In this document: piece by piece, positions 11,711 to 21,210 of the stretch | Position numbering within the stretch: position 1 is the stretch's first letter | Layout of the letters: each line of letters begins with the position of its first letter | NCBI GenBank assembly: GCA_963170055.1 | Contig: CAUJGJ010000185.1 | Location: 3,006,275 to 3,070,274 of the forward strand | Source: Halisarca cf. caerulea | Taxonomy: Eukaryota > Porifera > Demospongiae > Chondrillida > Halisarcidae | Length of the DNA stretch: 64,000 nucleotides | Direction of reading: 5' to 3' | Program-made: the position numbers and the translations under genes | The notes under the pieces: generated by a model | What the model saw: only the letters and a program-made list of their open reading frames with translations | Told to the model about the DNA's origin: nothing | Databases searched by the model: none

Positions 11711-12289
11711 ATACTAATTTTAGCGTTTTTTGGTGGCCAGTATTTAGCGGGTATTTATTTTAGCGATTTAATAGCATTTTGTACCAAATCTGTAGTTAGC
11801 GATTTTGGAACTGTTACCATTACCAATACTGAGTACCCAATCCTTTTCTAATTCTTTAATTTTCTAAATCACCATTTCCAATCTTTATATACAGTACTAT
11901 ACTGTTGCAGTAGAAAGCTGCAGAATCGAAACACTGAGATCAAAAAACTTTAGCTTGTAGATACGGCTGGAAGATTGATCTTGTCGGCGTACAGCTTGAA
12001 GAAATCGTTATCGCTTTTGGGTGAATTTGAATCGAAAATGATTAGAACGAATACATGTTACAATCCAATGATTCCTTGAAACTTTACATGTATTTGGTTC
12101 ACTGTTTGTTGTTTGTTTCGCTGACTTGGAGTAGATTTTACTTCTGTTCGGAGCCGCCATTTTCTCCCGTGCCGTGCACAGCATATCCATAGAAATTGTA
12201 CAAAACAAAATAATAGCGGGTACATTTATTGGCGGGTATAACTGTTAGTGGGCACTTAAGTTAGCGAATTTGAGGCTCCTCGCTAATTA
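11711..12289. mobile_element. MITE remnant, copy 1 (both ends missing)
   Basis: From TACTAATTTTAGCG at 11711 to CTCGCTAATTA at 12289 this matches, with substitutions, the interior of the more complete copy at 50906-51536. Shared blocks include TTAGCGGGTAT, GTACCCAATCC and the end CACTTAAGTTAGCGAATTTG. The left terminus (about 20 bp) and right terminus (about 30 bp) are missing. The right break coincides with the left end of the Harbinger element. Confidence 0.7.
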
Positions 12290-12295
12290 ACGTGG

Positions 12296-13648
12296 ATGTC
12301 CGGTCACACGATAATTCAACTGAGTGAAAAGATGGCGGTCCTCTCGTTCCTTTGTTTTCTTCTTTTATCGTCATTTCGGCATCGCGCAGGACATACAGTC
12401 CAAAGGATTCGTCTCCGCACCCGGTATAGCATCATGCGTCAGCGGTATCTACGCAGAAGTAGACCTTCAGCTCAACTTCGTCAGGTATCCACATTTGCAG
12501 TGTTCAGTCAGGTATTATTGCCATTACATCGTGCTTCCCGTCGATTCTGGGCAGCACCGAGACGGCTGGGGTTTTGGGAGAAAGATGTCTGTCGTCTCTG
12601 GCGACGAATGGGGCGATCGTATCCAGACTGGGAGAACAACCAGTATGTTCAAAACTTTAGGATGTCAAAGGACACATTTTGGTTTCTTTCCCAGACATAC
12701 AAGAAGTATTTCGAGAGGGAGGACACTCACATGAGACGCGCGATTCCTGCTACCAAGAGAATAGCTATTCTTCTTCATTGGCTGGCTCATAGTTCAAGTT
12801 TTTCTCAACTGGCAGTACTGTATGCATTGGGCAAATCAACAATTGTTTCAATCGTTCATGAAGGTATAGACATATTGTGTAAAGGATTGGTACCCCAAGC
12901 AATCAAATTCCCAACTGGTTCTGAGCTCTCACAAGTCATGGTAGATTTTGAAGCATTGTGTGGGTTGCCATTTTGTGCTGGAGCAATTGACGGCACATTC
13001 ATGCCTATCAAAAAACCCAAGGCTTTTGGTGACACATACTTTTGCTATAAAAAGTTTTGTTCAATCATTGTTTTGGGATGCGTTGATGCTAGGGGAATTT
13101 TCACCTATGTCAATTCTGGTAGACCAGGGTCCGTAGGAGATTCCTACACATATCGCAACAGCATGTTACACGAAAACATTGAATCGGGGGAGTGGCTTTC
13201 TCATCCTCCACGACTGATAGAGGGAGTACAAGTAAAGCCATATCTTGTTGCTGATGCAGCATTTCCGCTCAGTCAAACATGCATGAAGTGTTACGAGGAC
13301 AGTGGATCAACTCAAGGCTGTAAACGCAGTTTCAATTATTCACTGATCCGCACCCGGAGAGTTGTCGAACAAGCTTTTGGAAGGTTGAAAGGACGTTGGC
13401 AAATAATGAATGGAACATGCAGGATAAATGATCCATTATTTGCACGAAGAATTGCCATGGTCTGTAGTGCACTGCACAATGTATGTGAAAGGAATAACTG
13501 CCCATTTGAAATTGGGTGGTTGCCGGAAGAGAGTGCATATGTGCAAATCACTCCAGACAATGCACAGTCTGCATCAAGCTCTGTGGCATCGTCAGTGAGG
13601 GACGCAGTGGCCAAGTACATACATCGACACAGACCAGCGCCCAACTAG
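12296..13648 (+). CDS. Harbinger-type DDE nuclease (transposase)
   Basis: A 450-codon intact ORF. Residues about 130-200 are helical (RRAIPATKRIAILLHWLAHS). The DDE catalytic domain shows first Asp in GAIDGTFMPIKKP (about residue 235), second Asp in LVADAAFPLS (about 320) and Glu in RVVEQAFGRLKGRW (about 360). Length and motif order match animal HARBI1/Harbinger nucleases. The first ~45 residues resemble a signal-peptide-like run and are not typical, so translation may begin at the Met near 12434 (MRQRYLRRS). It would cut DNA at the TIRs in complex with its Myb-like partner (family knowledge). No stop or frameshift is seen, so it could be active. Confidence 0.9.
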   Translation: MSGHTIIQLSEKMAVLSFLCFLLLSSFRHRAGHTVQRIRLRTRYSIMRQRYLRRSRPSAQLRQVSTFAVFSQVLLPLHRASRRFWAAPRRLGFWEKDVCRLWRRMGRSYPDWENNQYVQNFRMSKDTFWFLSQTYKKYFEREDTHMRRAIPATKRIAILLHWLAHSSSFSQLAVLYALGKSTIVSIVHEGIDILCKGLVPQAIKFPTGSELSQVMVDFEALCGLPFCAGAIDGTFMPIKKPKAFGDTYFCYKKFCSIIVLGCVDARGIFTYVNSGRPGSVGDSYTYRNSMLHENIESGEWLSHPPRLIEGVQVKPYLVADAAFPLSQTCMKCYEDSGSTQGCKRSFNYSLIRTRRVVEQAFGRLKGRWQIMNGTCRINDPLFARRIAMVCSALHNVCERNNCPFEIGWLPEESAYVQITPDNAQSASSSVASSVRDAVAKYIHRHRPAPN

Positions 13649-13707
13649 TATATATATGCCATGATAAGTACAATACTGATGTCAAATAGTAATAATAAAT
13701 TCAAAGT

Positions 13708-14658
13708 TTATTTATCTAGTTTTTCAAACAATCTTTTAAAGATCTCAGCTTGAAAAAGTTGATTTTGTTGAACAAGATCAAGCTGAAATTTGTTATTCTG
13801 CTGCTGCAGATTGCTTGACAACTGTGCTTCAAACTTTATTCGGTCCTGCTCCATCTGCTGTTGAAATGCAATAGCCTCCTGTTGCATTTTCCTCTCGTGC
13901 TCCATGTGCTGGGCCTGCATTCTCTCTTGCGTCTCACTGAATGCACTCATAAATTGCATTTGCGTCATAGCCGATGATCCACTCCTTTTCCCCACTCGCG
14001 CCTGTTTGCCCTTTCCTGTTACTTTTCGTTTTTTCGGAGGGTTATCCTCACTGCCATCGTCATCTTCATCATCCACATCCTGCCAGTCTTCATCCTCATC
14101 CTTCGATGCCCTGCTTGGACATCTAGAGCTGGATGGAGTGCTTACATCAGGTGAACAGGAGGCCACCACTTCCTTCCTCATTGGTGTTGGAACTTTGCAA
14201 GATTCCTCCACAGATCCTGGTCCAAGGGATGGATGGTCCTTGAATCGTTCATAAAATATGTCAAAGTTTGGCCAGGATAGCTTGGCTTTCTCTACATCTA
14301 TGAGATCTTTATCCTCAAGTTCCTTGCCAGTCTCCCCCTTCTTTTGGTAAATGCTATACATTTGTTTCCCTTTCTTGATGAGCGAGTCAATTTTGTAGCC
14401 TACAGCTTTCTCTGAATATGTGTCCTCTAGCCTGAGCTCTTCACTCACATATTCATGCAGGCGCTTTGTAGCAATTTGTTCTTTACTTTTGCGTGATAGC
14501 ATTTTGCCGTTCGTTTCGCTCAAAATATCGGCCCAGATATCGATAAGTTTCCGTTCGGCTTCAACATCCCACTTTTGCTTCTGTTTCTTCTGCATTGTAG
14601 CCATCTTCGACCAATTTCGATCTTTAACAATCACTCCTGAAAGACAAATACACTTCAC
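13708..14658 (-). CDS. Myb/SANT-like DNA-binding protein of the Harbinger element
   Basis: A 316-codon intact ORF, convergent with the nuclease (stop codons about 60 bp apart). The likely start is the second Met at about 14604 (MATMQKKQKQKWD); the 18 residues before it look like leader. The Myb/SANT-like domain follows (WDVEAERKLIDIWADIL ... about residues 30-120), then an acidic stretch rich in D/E (about 190-215), a basic PPKKRKV nuclear signal, and a Q/E-rich coiled coil to the C-terminus. In this family the Myb-like protein binds the TIRs and helps nuclear import and recruitment of the nuclease. An AATAAA on the nuclease strand lies in the gap between the genes. Confidence 0.85.
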   Translation of the reverse strand: MKCICLSGVIVKDRNWSKMATMQKKQKQKWDVEAERKLIDIWADILSETNGKMLSRKSKEQIATKRLHEYVSEELRLEDTYSEKAVGYKIDSLIKKGKQMYSIYQKKGETGKELEDKDLIDVEKAKLSWPNFDIFYERFKDHPSLGPGSVEESCKVPTPMRKEVVASCSPDVSTPSSSRCPSRASKDEDEDWQDVDDEDDDGSEDNPPKKRKVTGKGKQARVGKRSGSSAMTQMQFMSAFSETQERMQAQHMEHERKMQQEAIAFQQQMEQDRIKFEAQLSSNLQQQNNKFQLDLVQQNQLFQAEIFKRLFEKLDK

Positions 14659-14861
14659 TCAACTGCACGTGGAGGAAAACGTGGACGTCACCGGGGCAAC
14701 TAGTCCCACGTTGACGGTCACGTGGAATGTGACGTGCGTCCACGTTCACATTTCGAAAATTGAAATGTGACCGCCAGAAACTCCCATCCACGTTAACGTA
14801 AACTTGGATTCCGACGTAGTGTGACCGCGGCCTAATGCCACCAACATGGTGCTGCAACTAT

Positions 14862-14864
14862 TAG

Positions 14865-14946
<82 letters not shown>

Positions 14947-14972
14947 TATACATAATATATATATACATATAC

Positions 14973-15044
<72 letters not shown>

Positions 15045-15060
15045 TTATATATATATATAT
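14862..15060. repeat. Compound (TA)n microsatellite
   Basis: Nearly pure TA repeats in two long tracts (about 14862-14943 and 14978-15060), separated by CATATACA-type interruptions. ORFs across it are artefacts. Confidence 0.95.
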
Positions 15061-15526
15061 TTGTCTATATGTTATCAATTTTATATATGCATAGTGAGAT
15101 TTTAACAGTGGTTGTATGGCCTGACCACTTCAAAATTGCTTCCTCCGGGCCTGTTATATATATTATGGTGGGTGAGTATTTTGTCACTGTATGGAATACG
15201 TATGCATAGCATGCACCCTATTACCATACCACACACTACAATCATATATATAACTATGCATACATGCATTCATGCAGTATTGGATAGAGATTGAGATTGT
15301 AATTGCCAATTTTGTACTGCAACTACATGTTAACTTGAACAATAACAATGGCAACAATGAACCAGTGGTGAGTATTAATTATTGTAGATGCTGGAAATAC
15401 AATACAATGATAATGTATACAATAGTGATAATAATATAATATTATAGCTTGTACAGTATATAATTTGTCCATAAATCTGAATTACTGTACATACAAGTAC
15501 TGTGTCTCACAATGAAATTAATGAAG
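15061..15526. other. AT-rich spacer, nothing recognised
   Basis: Sequence between the TA microsatellite and the decayed transposase. No exon with conserved motifs was seen. It may be 3' flank of the minus-strand element. Confidence 0.3.
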
Positions 15527-18500
15527 TCAATCGCATGCAGTTACGTAGCCTTCTTGGTTATTAAATTTGGCCTTCTCAGTCAACCATGCTGCTTGAGGGA
15601 CTTGTCCAGGGGCATAAGGACAGTACCTATATCCCCGATACTGCGTGTGCCCCTCGGAGGACACAGGTTGGCTACACACACTGCAGCAGTAGACCTTACG
15701 TTTCGCTATTGTGTCCTCGTCCTTGCCAGCCTTCCTGTGCTGCCACTGTGTAACACAGGACGTGAGGGTGCTCGATGTGCTACTGGAGGTGGTATATAGT
15801 GGCAAGTGTGGCAGAGGTGGTAGCGACAAGTGTGGCAGAGGTGGTAACAACAAGTGTGACAGAGGTGGAAGTTTGTACAATAGGAGTGGTATCCATGGTG
15901 TTCGGCAGGGGGGCTACAGGGATGGATGACCACTGAGCTTGTATCTCTCACCCTGGCCTTTCCTGTTTGATCAGGTGCTTCCTCAAACATGTGACTGCCT
16001 TCAGGAGGTGCAGGTGATGATGCTGGAAGTACCTGAGTGTATCCGTGGCACAAGGTTCTGGCTGGAGGAGAGTAAGAACTTGCATGATCGAGGAGTCTAA
16101 TTTCATCCCTCCTGCTGGAATTCTTGTACCTGCGAAGCAAGGTGTACTTATTGAGATTGATGAGCATTAGCTTGGTTCCCTGCATGATGGAGGTACTGTT
16201 GAGTACCCTGGCTCTGATGGCATTGTAGGCAGACAGAACCAGCTTGTACCGTGAGTTGAACTTCGCCTTTCCTTGCTCATCAACCTTTCATCTTGGCTGA
16301 GTGTGGGCCTCGAATAGGTGGATAATGATGGCTTCCACAATCCTGCTTCTAGATGGAGAGCAAGCTAGCATACCTCCCGAAAGAAAGCACCTATAGATTG
16401 TGTGAGAGCAAGGCGCATGGGGTATAATAATGTCATGGCAGTCATATATGCATTGTTACAGAATATAAATGTAATCTATAATACATTCATGCAACACTGT
16501 ATTATACTATACCTCTTCATTTTCTCCAAGCTAACATGGCCTGTGGAGTATTGCCTTGATCTTGCAAAACGCCCACGAGGAGGTTTCTGATGAATTCTCT
16601 GTTGGAATCGTACAGGGCACGTGTCATATTCCAAGAGGGCACCATATGCTTCTACAATACTCTGAGCCTGTGCAGCAGTCACCAATCAATAACCCCTTTG
16701 GTAGTCCTGGACGATATTGACAATTATAACTAGTTACTAACTAATTGATATTCCAATTCTGATCCCTCAGTTATGACATATGAGGGGCTGGTTAAAAGTA
16801 TCTTAGTTTTATGTACCTGGGCTAATTGGAAACCTTAGCCGTATATTGGACTTCTGCTGTTAATCTTCCCTATTTCCACCCAACCATTGTTGTACTGTAA
16901 ATGGAGGTAACTGCACTTGCTCTAGAAAAATGCTGATAGTCGATATATTGAGTATTCGATATATTGACTATTCAAAATTGTAATTATTGTATTGTCGGTT
17001 TTGGATTGATATTGATATTGACTACTAATATTGAAATATTGTCCAGGGCTACCCTTTGGCACAATGAGGGCTAGCACCAAAGCATCCACTTTATCCCACC
17101 CAGGAATACCACAGCTGTCCATTGCATCTTGTTCCACCTCAACCCCTTCTGAATAATAGGAATTGTAATTCATGCATATGCCTATCTATACGCTTACATG
17201 CATAACTACTGTATACGTATAAAGGTACTTACGTATGTATACTAGTAGTCTATATCAGACATGCACATTTCTGAAGTACATACTTGACTATGCAACAAAA
17301 ACTCACCTCTTCTTCTTCTTCTTCACTTTCACTGTCGCTGTGAGAAGGTGGCGCCACAGTCAAGGGGTTTTCAACAGCATCAGCAGGGATGTGGACTAGC
17401 AAATTCTCGCAAATTCTTCTCTGAACTCCTCAAATCCCTCATCAATCTGCGCAGCAACATCCATGTCCCCTGTGATCAGCTCATCACCAGACTGCCGGTA
17501 GAGGCACTCCACCCCCAAAAATTTTCCCGCTGTACTATGCTGGTGGCTGATAAGATGGCAGCAGCTTCTTGTTATACACAGATTCACTCAGGGAATTGAC
17601 CTGCGCTTGCAGCTGGCAATCAAAGGGGCACAAGTCCCTTTCAGAATCTGCCGGAGACAATGCTGCCTTGTACGAGCTCCATTCAACCTAGTGATACCAT
17701 GAAACAGATATGTCTGGAAGTTCACAGCATTGGCCAATGTGCCAGGAATGGAAGCTCTTGATCAAGAGATGTGGTCACACCGGTAAATCCCCCCCCCCCC
17801 CCCCCCCTACTTAATTTAAGGTGGCCAGTGATGGTATATAGCGGTATATCGGGTGGATCTTGTAAGCATGCGACGTGCTTCTTCTGTTCCATCCATATCT
17901 CTGATATTTATTTCCAGAACAAAGGATTGCTGAGGGTGTCAGTGGTCAGTGGCTGAGGAAAGAGACAAAAGGAGGGTCTGCATCAGCTCCACCGTTTTGT
18001 CTTCTCCTCTGGTCCTCCTCCTGTAGTGCCTTGCCAACTCTTCACTGGTGACTGTCTTCCTCACTGCTGCACTGGAAGAATGCATGTTGAATGCCAGCTG
18101 CCACAAGCTCTGCTTCCGTGGCCTTCAAGAGCTGCTGATAGTCCTCTGCATCCCATTCAAAAATGCATGAGGAGAGCTGGGACATGACTGTACCATAAAG
18201 GGGATGCGAAGTAGTGCAACCTTGACCCATTCTCCGCATGAAATGCCAGGTGTCCTGCCAGATTTGGAGGTTTGGCCATCTGCAAAAGAGCTCGCTGCAT
18301 TTGCACCTGCTGCTGGTGGTTGTGCAGCAGTCCCTACTGGTGTAGAGGACAATGGGATGTGGCTGCTGGTGCTTTTCATACCTATCCATCAGGCCATTGG
18401 CAAGCATTTGCAGTGAATCCAAGCTCTCAGATGTGGTAAGAACACAATGTAGTATCTCCCCATTCTCATTCCCCACATTGGTGGCCATGTTAAATTGGCA

Positions 18501-19184
18501 GTGTTGGCAGCAGTTCCCTGAAGCCTCTTGCACACTTTATAGGTGGAATCTAGTTTGATGATGGTGTCATTGATGGATGCAGGGAGTCTCCTATATACAT
18601 CCCATACATAGGCTTCCAAGAAGTATTGTGCCTTGGGGAATGAGAAGAAAGATGGTACTTCCTCATACTGCAGAGGATTAGAATTATGAAAAAGGCCCCT
18701 GGAGACCACGTAAGTGGCGCTGGCAGTCGCTGAGGTAGCTAACATGTCTGCGGAACCATTCTTCACTATGAAACTCACAGATGCTGTTCCTCAGGGCAGT
18801 AGGACTGTTGCCCAGGGTCCTGTTGCAAAGCAACAAGACAACAGCTTCATCACAAGCATACTTGTGAGTTAAAATGGCCGGAAGTTGAGCCCTGACTCCG
18901 GGACTGAGTTGCACCAGCATCCTCTCATCCCACGTAAGGAAAGCATAGGAGCAAACCTTGCATTCCATCAACTCACATGCAAGGTAGTAGTAGCCCTTGA
19001 CATTTAGGACTTTCCGACATCTCCTGTACACCCCTTTGAAAGTGAGGGATTGCTTGGGCCCACAGCTTGGACAGTCGTAAACCCACATCTTCCTTGGCAT
19101 CCAAAGAAGAGGGGTATTATAAATTATTAGTCCCCCGGATTTGGCTTGCCAGCTGACATTGTACGTGCTGGTGGGTACCACCAC
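15527..19184 (-). pseudogene. Decayed DUF6729-type transposase gene
   Basis: Minus-strand blocks in the expected order. 19184-18684: LLWMPRKMWVYDCPSCGP and ACDEAVVLLLCNRTLGNSPTAL, the cysteine-bearing N-terminal domain. 18778-18500: EVPSFFSFPKAQYFLEAYV and KLDSTYKVCKRLQGTAANTA. 18533-18042: MATNVGNENGEILHCVLT, GLMDRYEKHQ and VLYTSRDCC, an RNase H-like core. A frameshift separates the last two near 18480-18500. Later blocks near 17590-17350 (GVECLYRQSGDEL), 16690-16530 (LLEYDTCPVRFQQR), 16265-16110 (YKLVLSAYNAIRARVLN) and 15720-15560 (CSVCSQPV, RYCPYAPGQVPQAAW) match the C-terminal half of the same family, which I know from fish, cnidarian and sponge genomes. The frameshifts and interruptions make it a pseudogene. 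TIRs were not found. Confidence 0.7.
17789..17806. repeat. Poly-C tract
   Basis: An 18-base homopolymer run of C, read as G on the other strand, inside the decayed transposase. It is a likely place for assembly length error. Confidence 0.85.
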
Positions 19185-19229
19185 AGCTTCACATTTGGTG
19201 TTAGTTTACCTTTGGAGACAAACACACAT

Positions 19230-19230
<1 letters not shown>

Positions 19231-19302
<72 letters not shown>
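19231..19302. repeat. (CA)n microsatellite
   Basis: About 36 CA units just upstream of the decayed transposase start. Confidence 0.95.
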
Positions 19303-19305
<3 letters not shown>

Positions 19306-19554
19306 CTCTCATTGACCAGGCTATGACCTCGTGTTATTGTGTGTGTTTCCAATCCCAGCTTTCTAGTTTCTATGTTCTAGCATTAAAATTCATGAAAATC
19401 ATGACATTTTCAATATTCATTGTTGAAGTTTCCATTGTGAAGCCCTAGTAATTATTAATATTGCACAAGAATATATAAGGGGGCAGTGCCCCTCAACTAA
19501 AATCTGGGGGGAGGGGGAGAGGGGGGCAACCACCCCTCCACGTATGCCTATACC

Positions 19555-20080
19555 CATCTAGCCTCATGTATATTATTATGCATAGTTCTGCATGCTCGTC
19601 TAGCCCTGCCATCTTGCTCTTCACTCACCTAGTCTCTGCCTGCTTTACAACTTACCCTAGTTTATGTGTTTTTGGAGGACACTTATTTGATGCAGCCTTT
19701 TCACATTGTCCTGTATCTGCATCGCAGCCAGAACAGCACGCAACTGGATTCTGCATAATATTATGCAGTTTCTGTTCCTCCACAATTTCTCCAGCCAGCT
19801 TAGTATAGAAGACTGTGCTCTCTCGTTATGCTATTATTTTAGTCCCACATAAACTTTTGTATGAAGCACAAAAGAGGGCATGACACAAGCAGTACAATCA
19901 ACCCTATTTATGTATGGACTCCCCACTTTCACAATGTTTCCTACGATACATACAGATGGATAGTTGGACTGAGTGCACATGCACTAAGCAATTTTTTACA
20001 TCTCACAACATATACATATGTGGGTGACGTGGGAATTTGCAGTGGGTACTCGGTCCAACTAAACTCTGTCCAGGCCTGTA
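19555..20080. repeat. Degenerate pieces of the foldback repeat family
   Basis: 19555-19740 retains TCTAGCC, TTTACAACTTACCCTAG and GTTTTTGGAGGA in the order seen in the right arm of the complete elements. 19965-20080 retains the palindromic centre with GTTGGACTGAGTGCAC and GGTCCAACTAAACTCTGTCC. No gene was recognised between 19490 and 20330. Confidence 0.55.
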
Positions 20081-20111
20081 CTCAACTTGCCTCACGTATA
20101 TATGCATAACA

Positions 20112-20115
<4 letters not shown>

Positions 20116-20159
<44 letters not shown>

Positions 20160-20160
20160 A
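20116..20160. repeat. (TA)n microsatellite
   Basis: Short TA tract, interrupted once by TTTATA. Confidence 0.9.
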
Positions 20161-20329
20161 ATTCATTAAGCATAGGTATACACAAGGCCAAAAGAAAAGC
20201 AGACACAAAGAAAAAAAAACAATATACACATAACTGACTACACTATATATATGTACACCTACATCAACCAAAACTAATACACATATACCTACAGACTACA
20301 TAGCAACATACACAAACGTGTATTGAAGC

Positions 20330-20776
20330 CTACGTGTTACAGCACGACAATACAGCCACTGCATTGAATCTTTGAATACTGATGCTGATTCTTTGGCATA
20401 AGTACATAAAGGATTGTGAATCCGAGGTTTTCAATTTGATACGGTGCCCCAGTTCCTTCAAAAACATCATTGCCTCTCCCCCAAAAACTCCAAGAGTTTC
20501 TACGCCAATTGGAACAAAGTGATGTGTGTGAGTAAGTTCACAATACAAACTCTTCTTTCGGGATTCAGCTCGGTTGGCAATGGAGGCAGCACCCGAAGCT
20601 GCCAATGGTAGATATGATGGAGCAAAGGTATCCCATACTGTGACATCCCATGCAACAGCTCGACCTCTTTTCCAAGGGATGAGCGACACACCATCTGCAC
20701 GCTTACCGTCAGAGCGGCAGAGACCAACGGGCTCAAGAATCGATGGTATATCGGCGGCCTCTAGGCTTCTTTTCAC
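20330..20776 (-). pseudogene. C-terminal fragment of a retroelement-like ORF, possible PD-(D/E)xK nuclease fold
   Basis: A 148-codon open segment with LEPVGLCRSDGKRADGVS, a tryptophan-aspartate motif VAWDVTVWDTFAPSY about 15 residues later, and an ending LCQRISISIQRFNAVAVL. Proteins with this pattern follow reverse-transcriptase domains in many invertebrate predicted proteins. The spaced D-G and WD-x-T motifs suggest a restriction-endonuclease-like fold, which is inference. No RT domain is present upstream on the same strand, so this is a 5'-truncated fragment next to TA microsatellites. Confidence 0.5.
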
Positions 20777-20781
20777 GATGT

Positions 20782-20784
<3 letters not shown>

Positions 20785-20822
<38 letters not shown>

Positions 20823-20902
20823 TTTTTATTTATTTATATATATATATTTGCAACTAACAAAGAAGCAAAAATTACAGTGATAAGTGTATCATGAGAGTTA
20901 AT

Positions 20903-20942
<40 letters not shown>

Positions 20943-20957
20943 GTATACGTATATATA
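20785..20957. repeat. Two (TA)n tracts flanking a short unique segment
   Basis: About 20785-20845 (with TTTATTTATTTA interruption) and 20904-20957 (ending TACGTATACG). Confidence 0.9.
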
Positions 20958-21125
20958 GCCCTATGCTCTTCTAGCCCTATGTCTGTCTTGACCTTTGCCT
21001 GATAGCCCCATACCCGTGTCACATGTAACTTACTTTTGTTCCAAGTGTTTAATGTCGAGGGTGCTTTGATAAAGCCTTGCTACACAGTCCTGTGTCAATC
21101 CTATGTCCTTTTACCATTATACACC
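20958..21125 (-). repeat. Foldback-family right arm upstream of receptor copy 1
   Basis: Contains TCTAGCCCTATGTCTGTCTTG, ACTTTTGTTCCAAGTGTTT and ACAGTCCTGTGTCAATCCTA in the order seen in the complete elements at 36798-37345 and 40835-41456. A related right arm also sits upstream of the homologous exon of receptor copy 2. Confidence 0.7.
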
Positions 21126-21210
21126 CTTAGTACTATCATTATGAATAGAGTTATTATATACCTCGAACTTACATCCAATAAATCAATTTTCCTTTCTAAT
21201 GTTCCCTTAG

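Larger units (their letters stand above)
12288..14835. mobile_element. PIF/Harbinger DNA transposon with both genes
   Basis: Two convergent open genes, the Harbinger nuclease and the Myb/SANT-like protein, form the standard two-gene Harbinger layout. Ends are tentative. At the right, GTAGTGTGACCGCGGCC precedes TAA; at the left, TAA CGTGGATGTCCGGTCACACG. The octamer GGTCACAC occurs in inverted orientation at the two ends, and TAA would fit the known 3-bp TWA target preference. The right subterminal part (14670-14830) is rich in CACGTGG/CGTGG motifs and holds a small hairpin, CACATTTC/GAAATGTG, near 14747-14769. Confidence 0.7.

Noticed and set aside
12008..12208. 66-codon minus ORF starting in a MAAPNRSK context
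   Set aside because: Lies inside the MITE remnant, and the other MITE copy does not keep the frame.
14846..15094. ORFs of alternating Tyr-Ile, Val-Cys or Thr-His (also near 19127, 20834, 24696, 45235, 54003, 60770)
   Set aside because: Pure translations of TA and CA/GT microsatellites.
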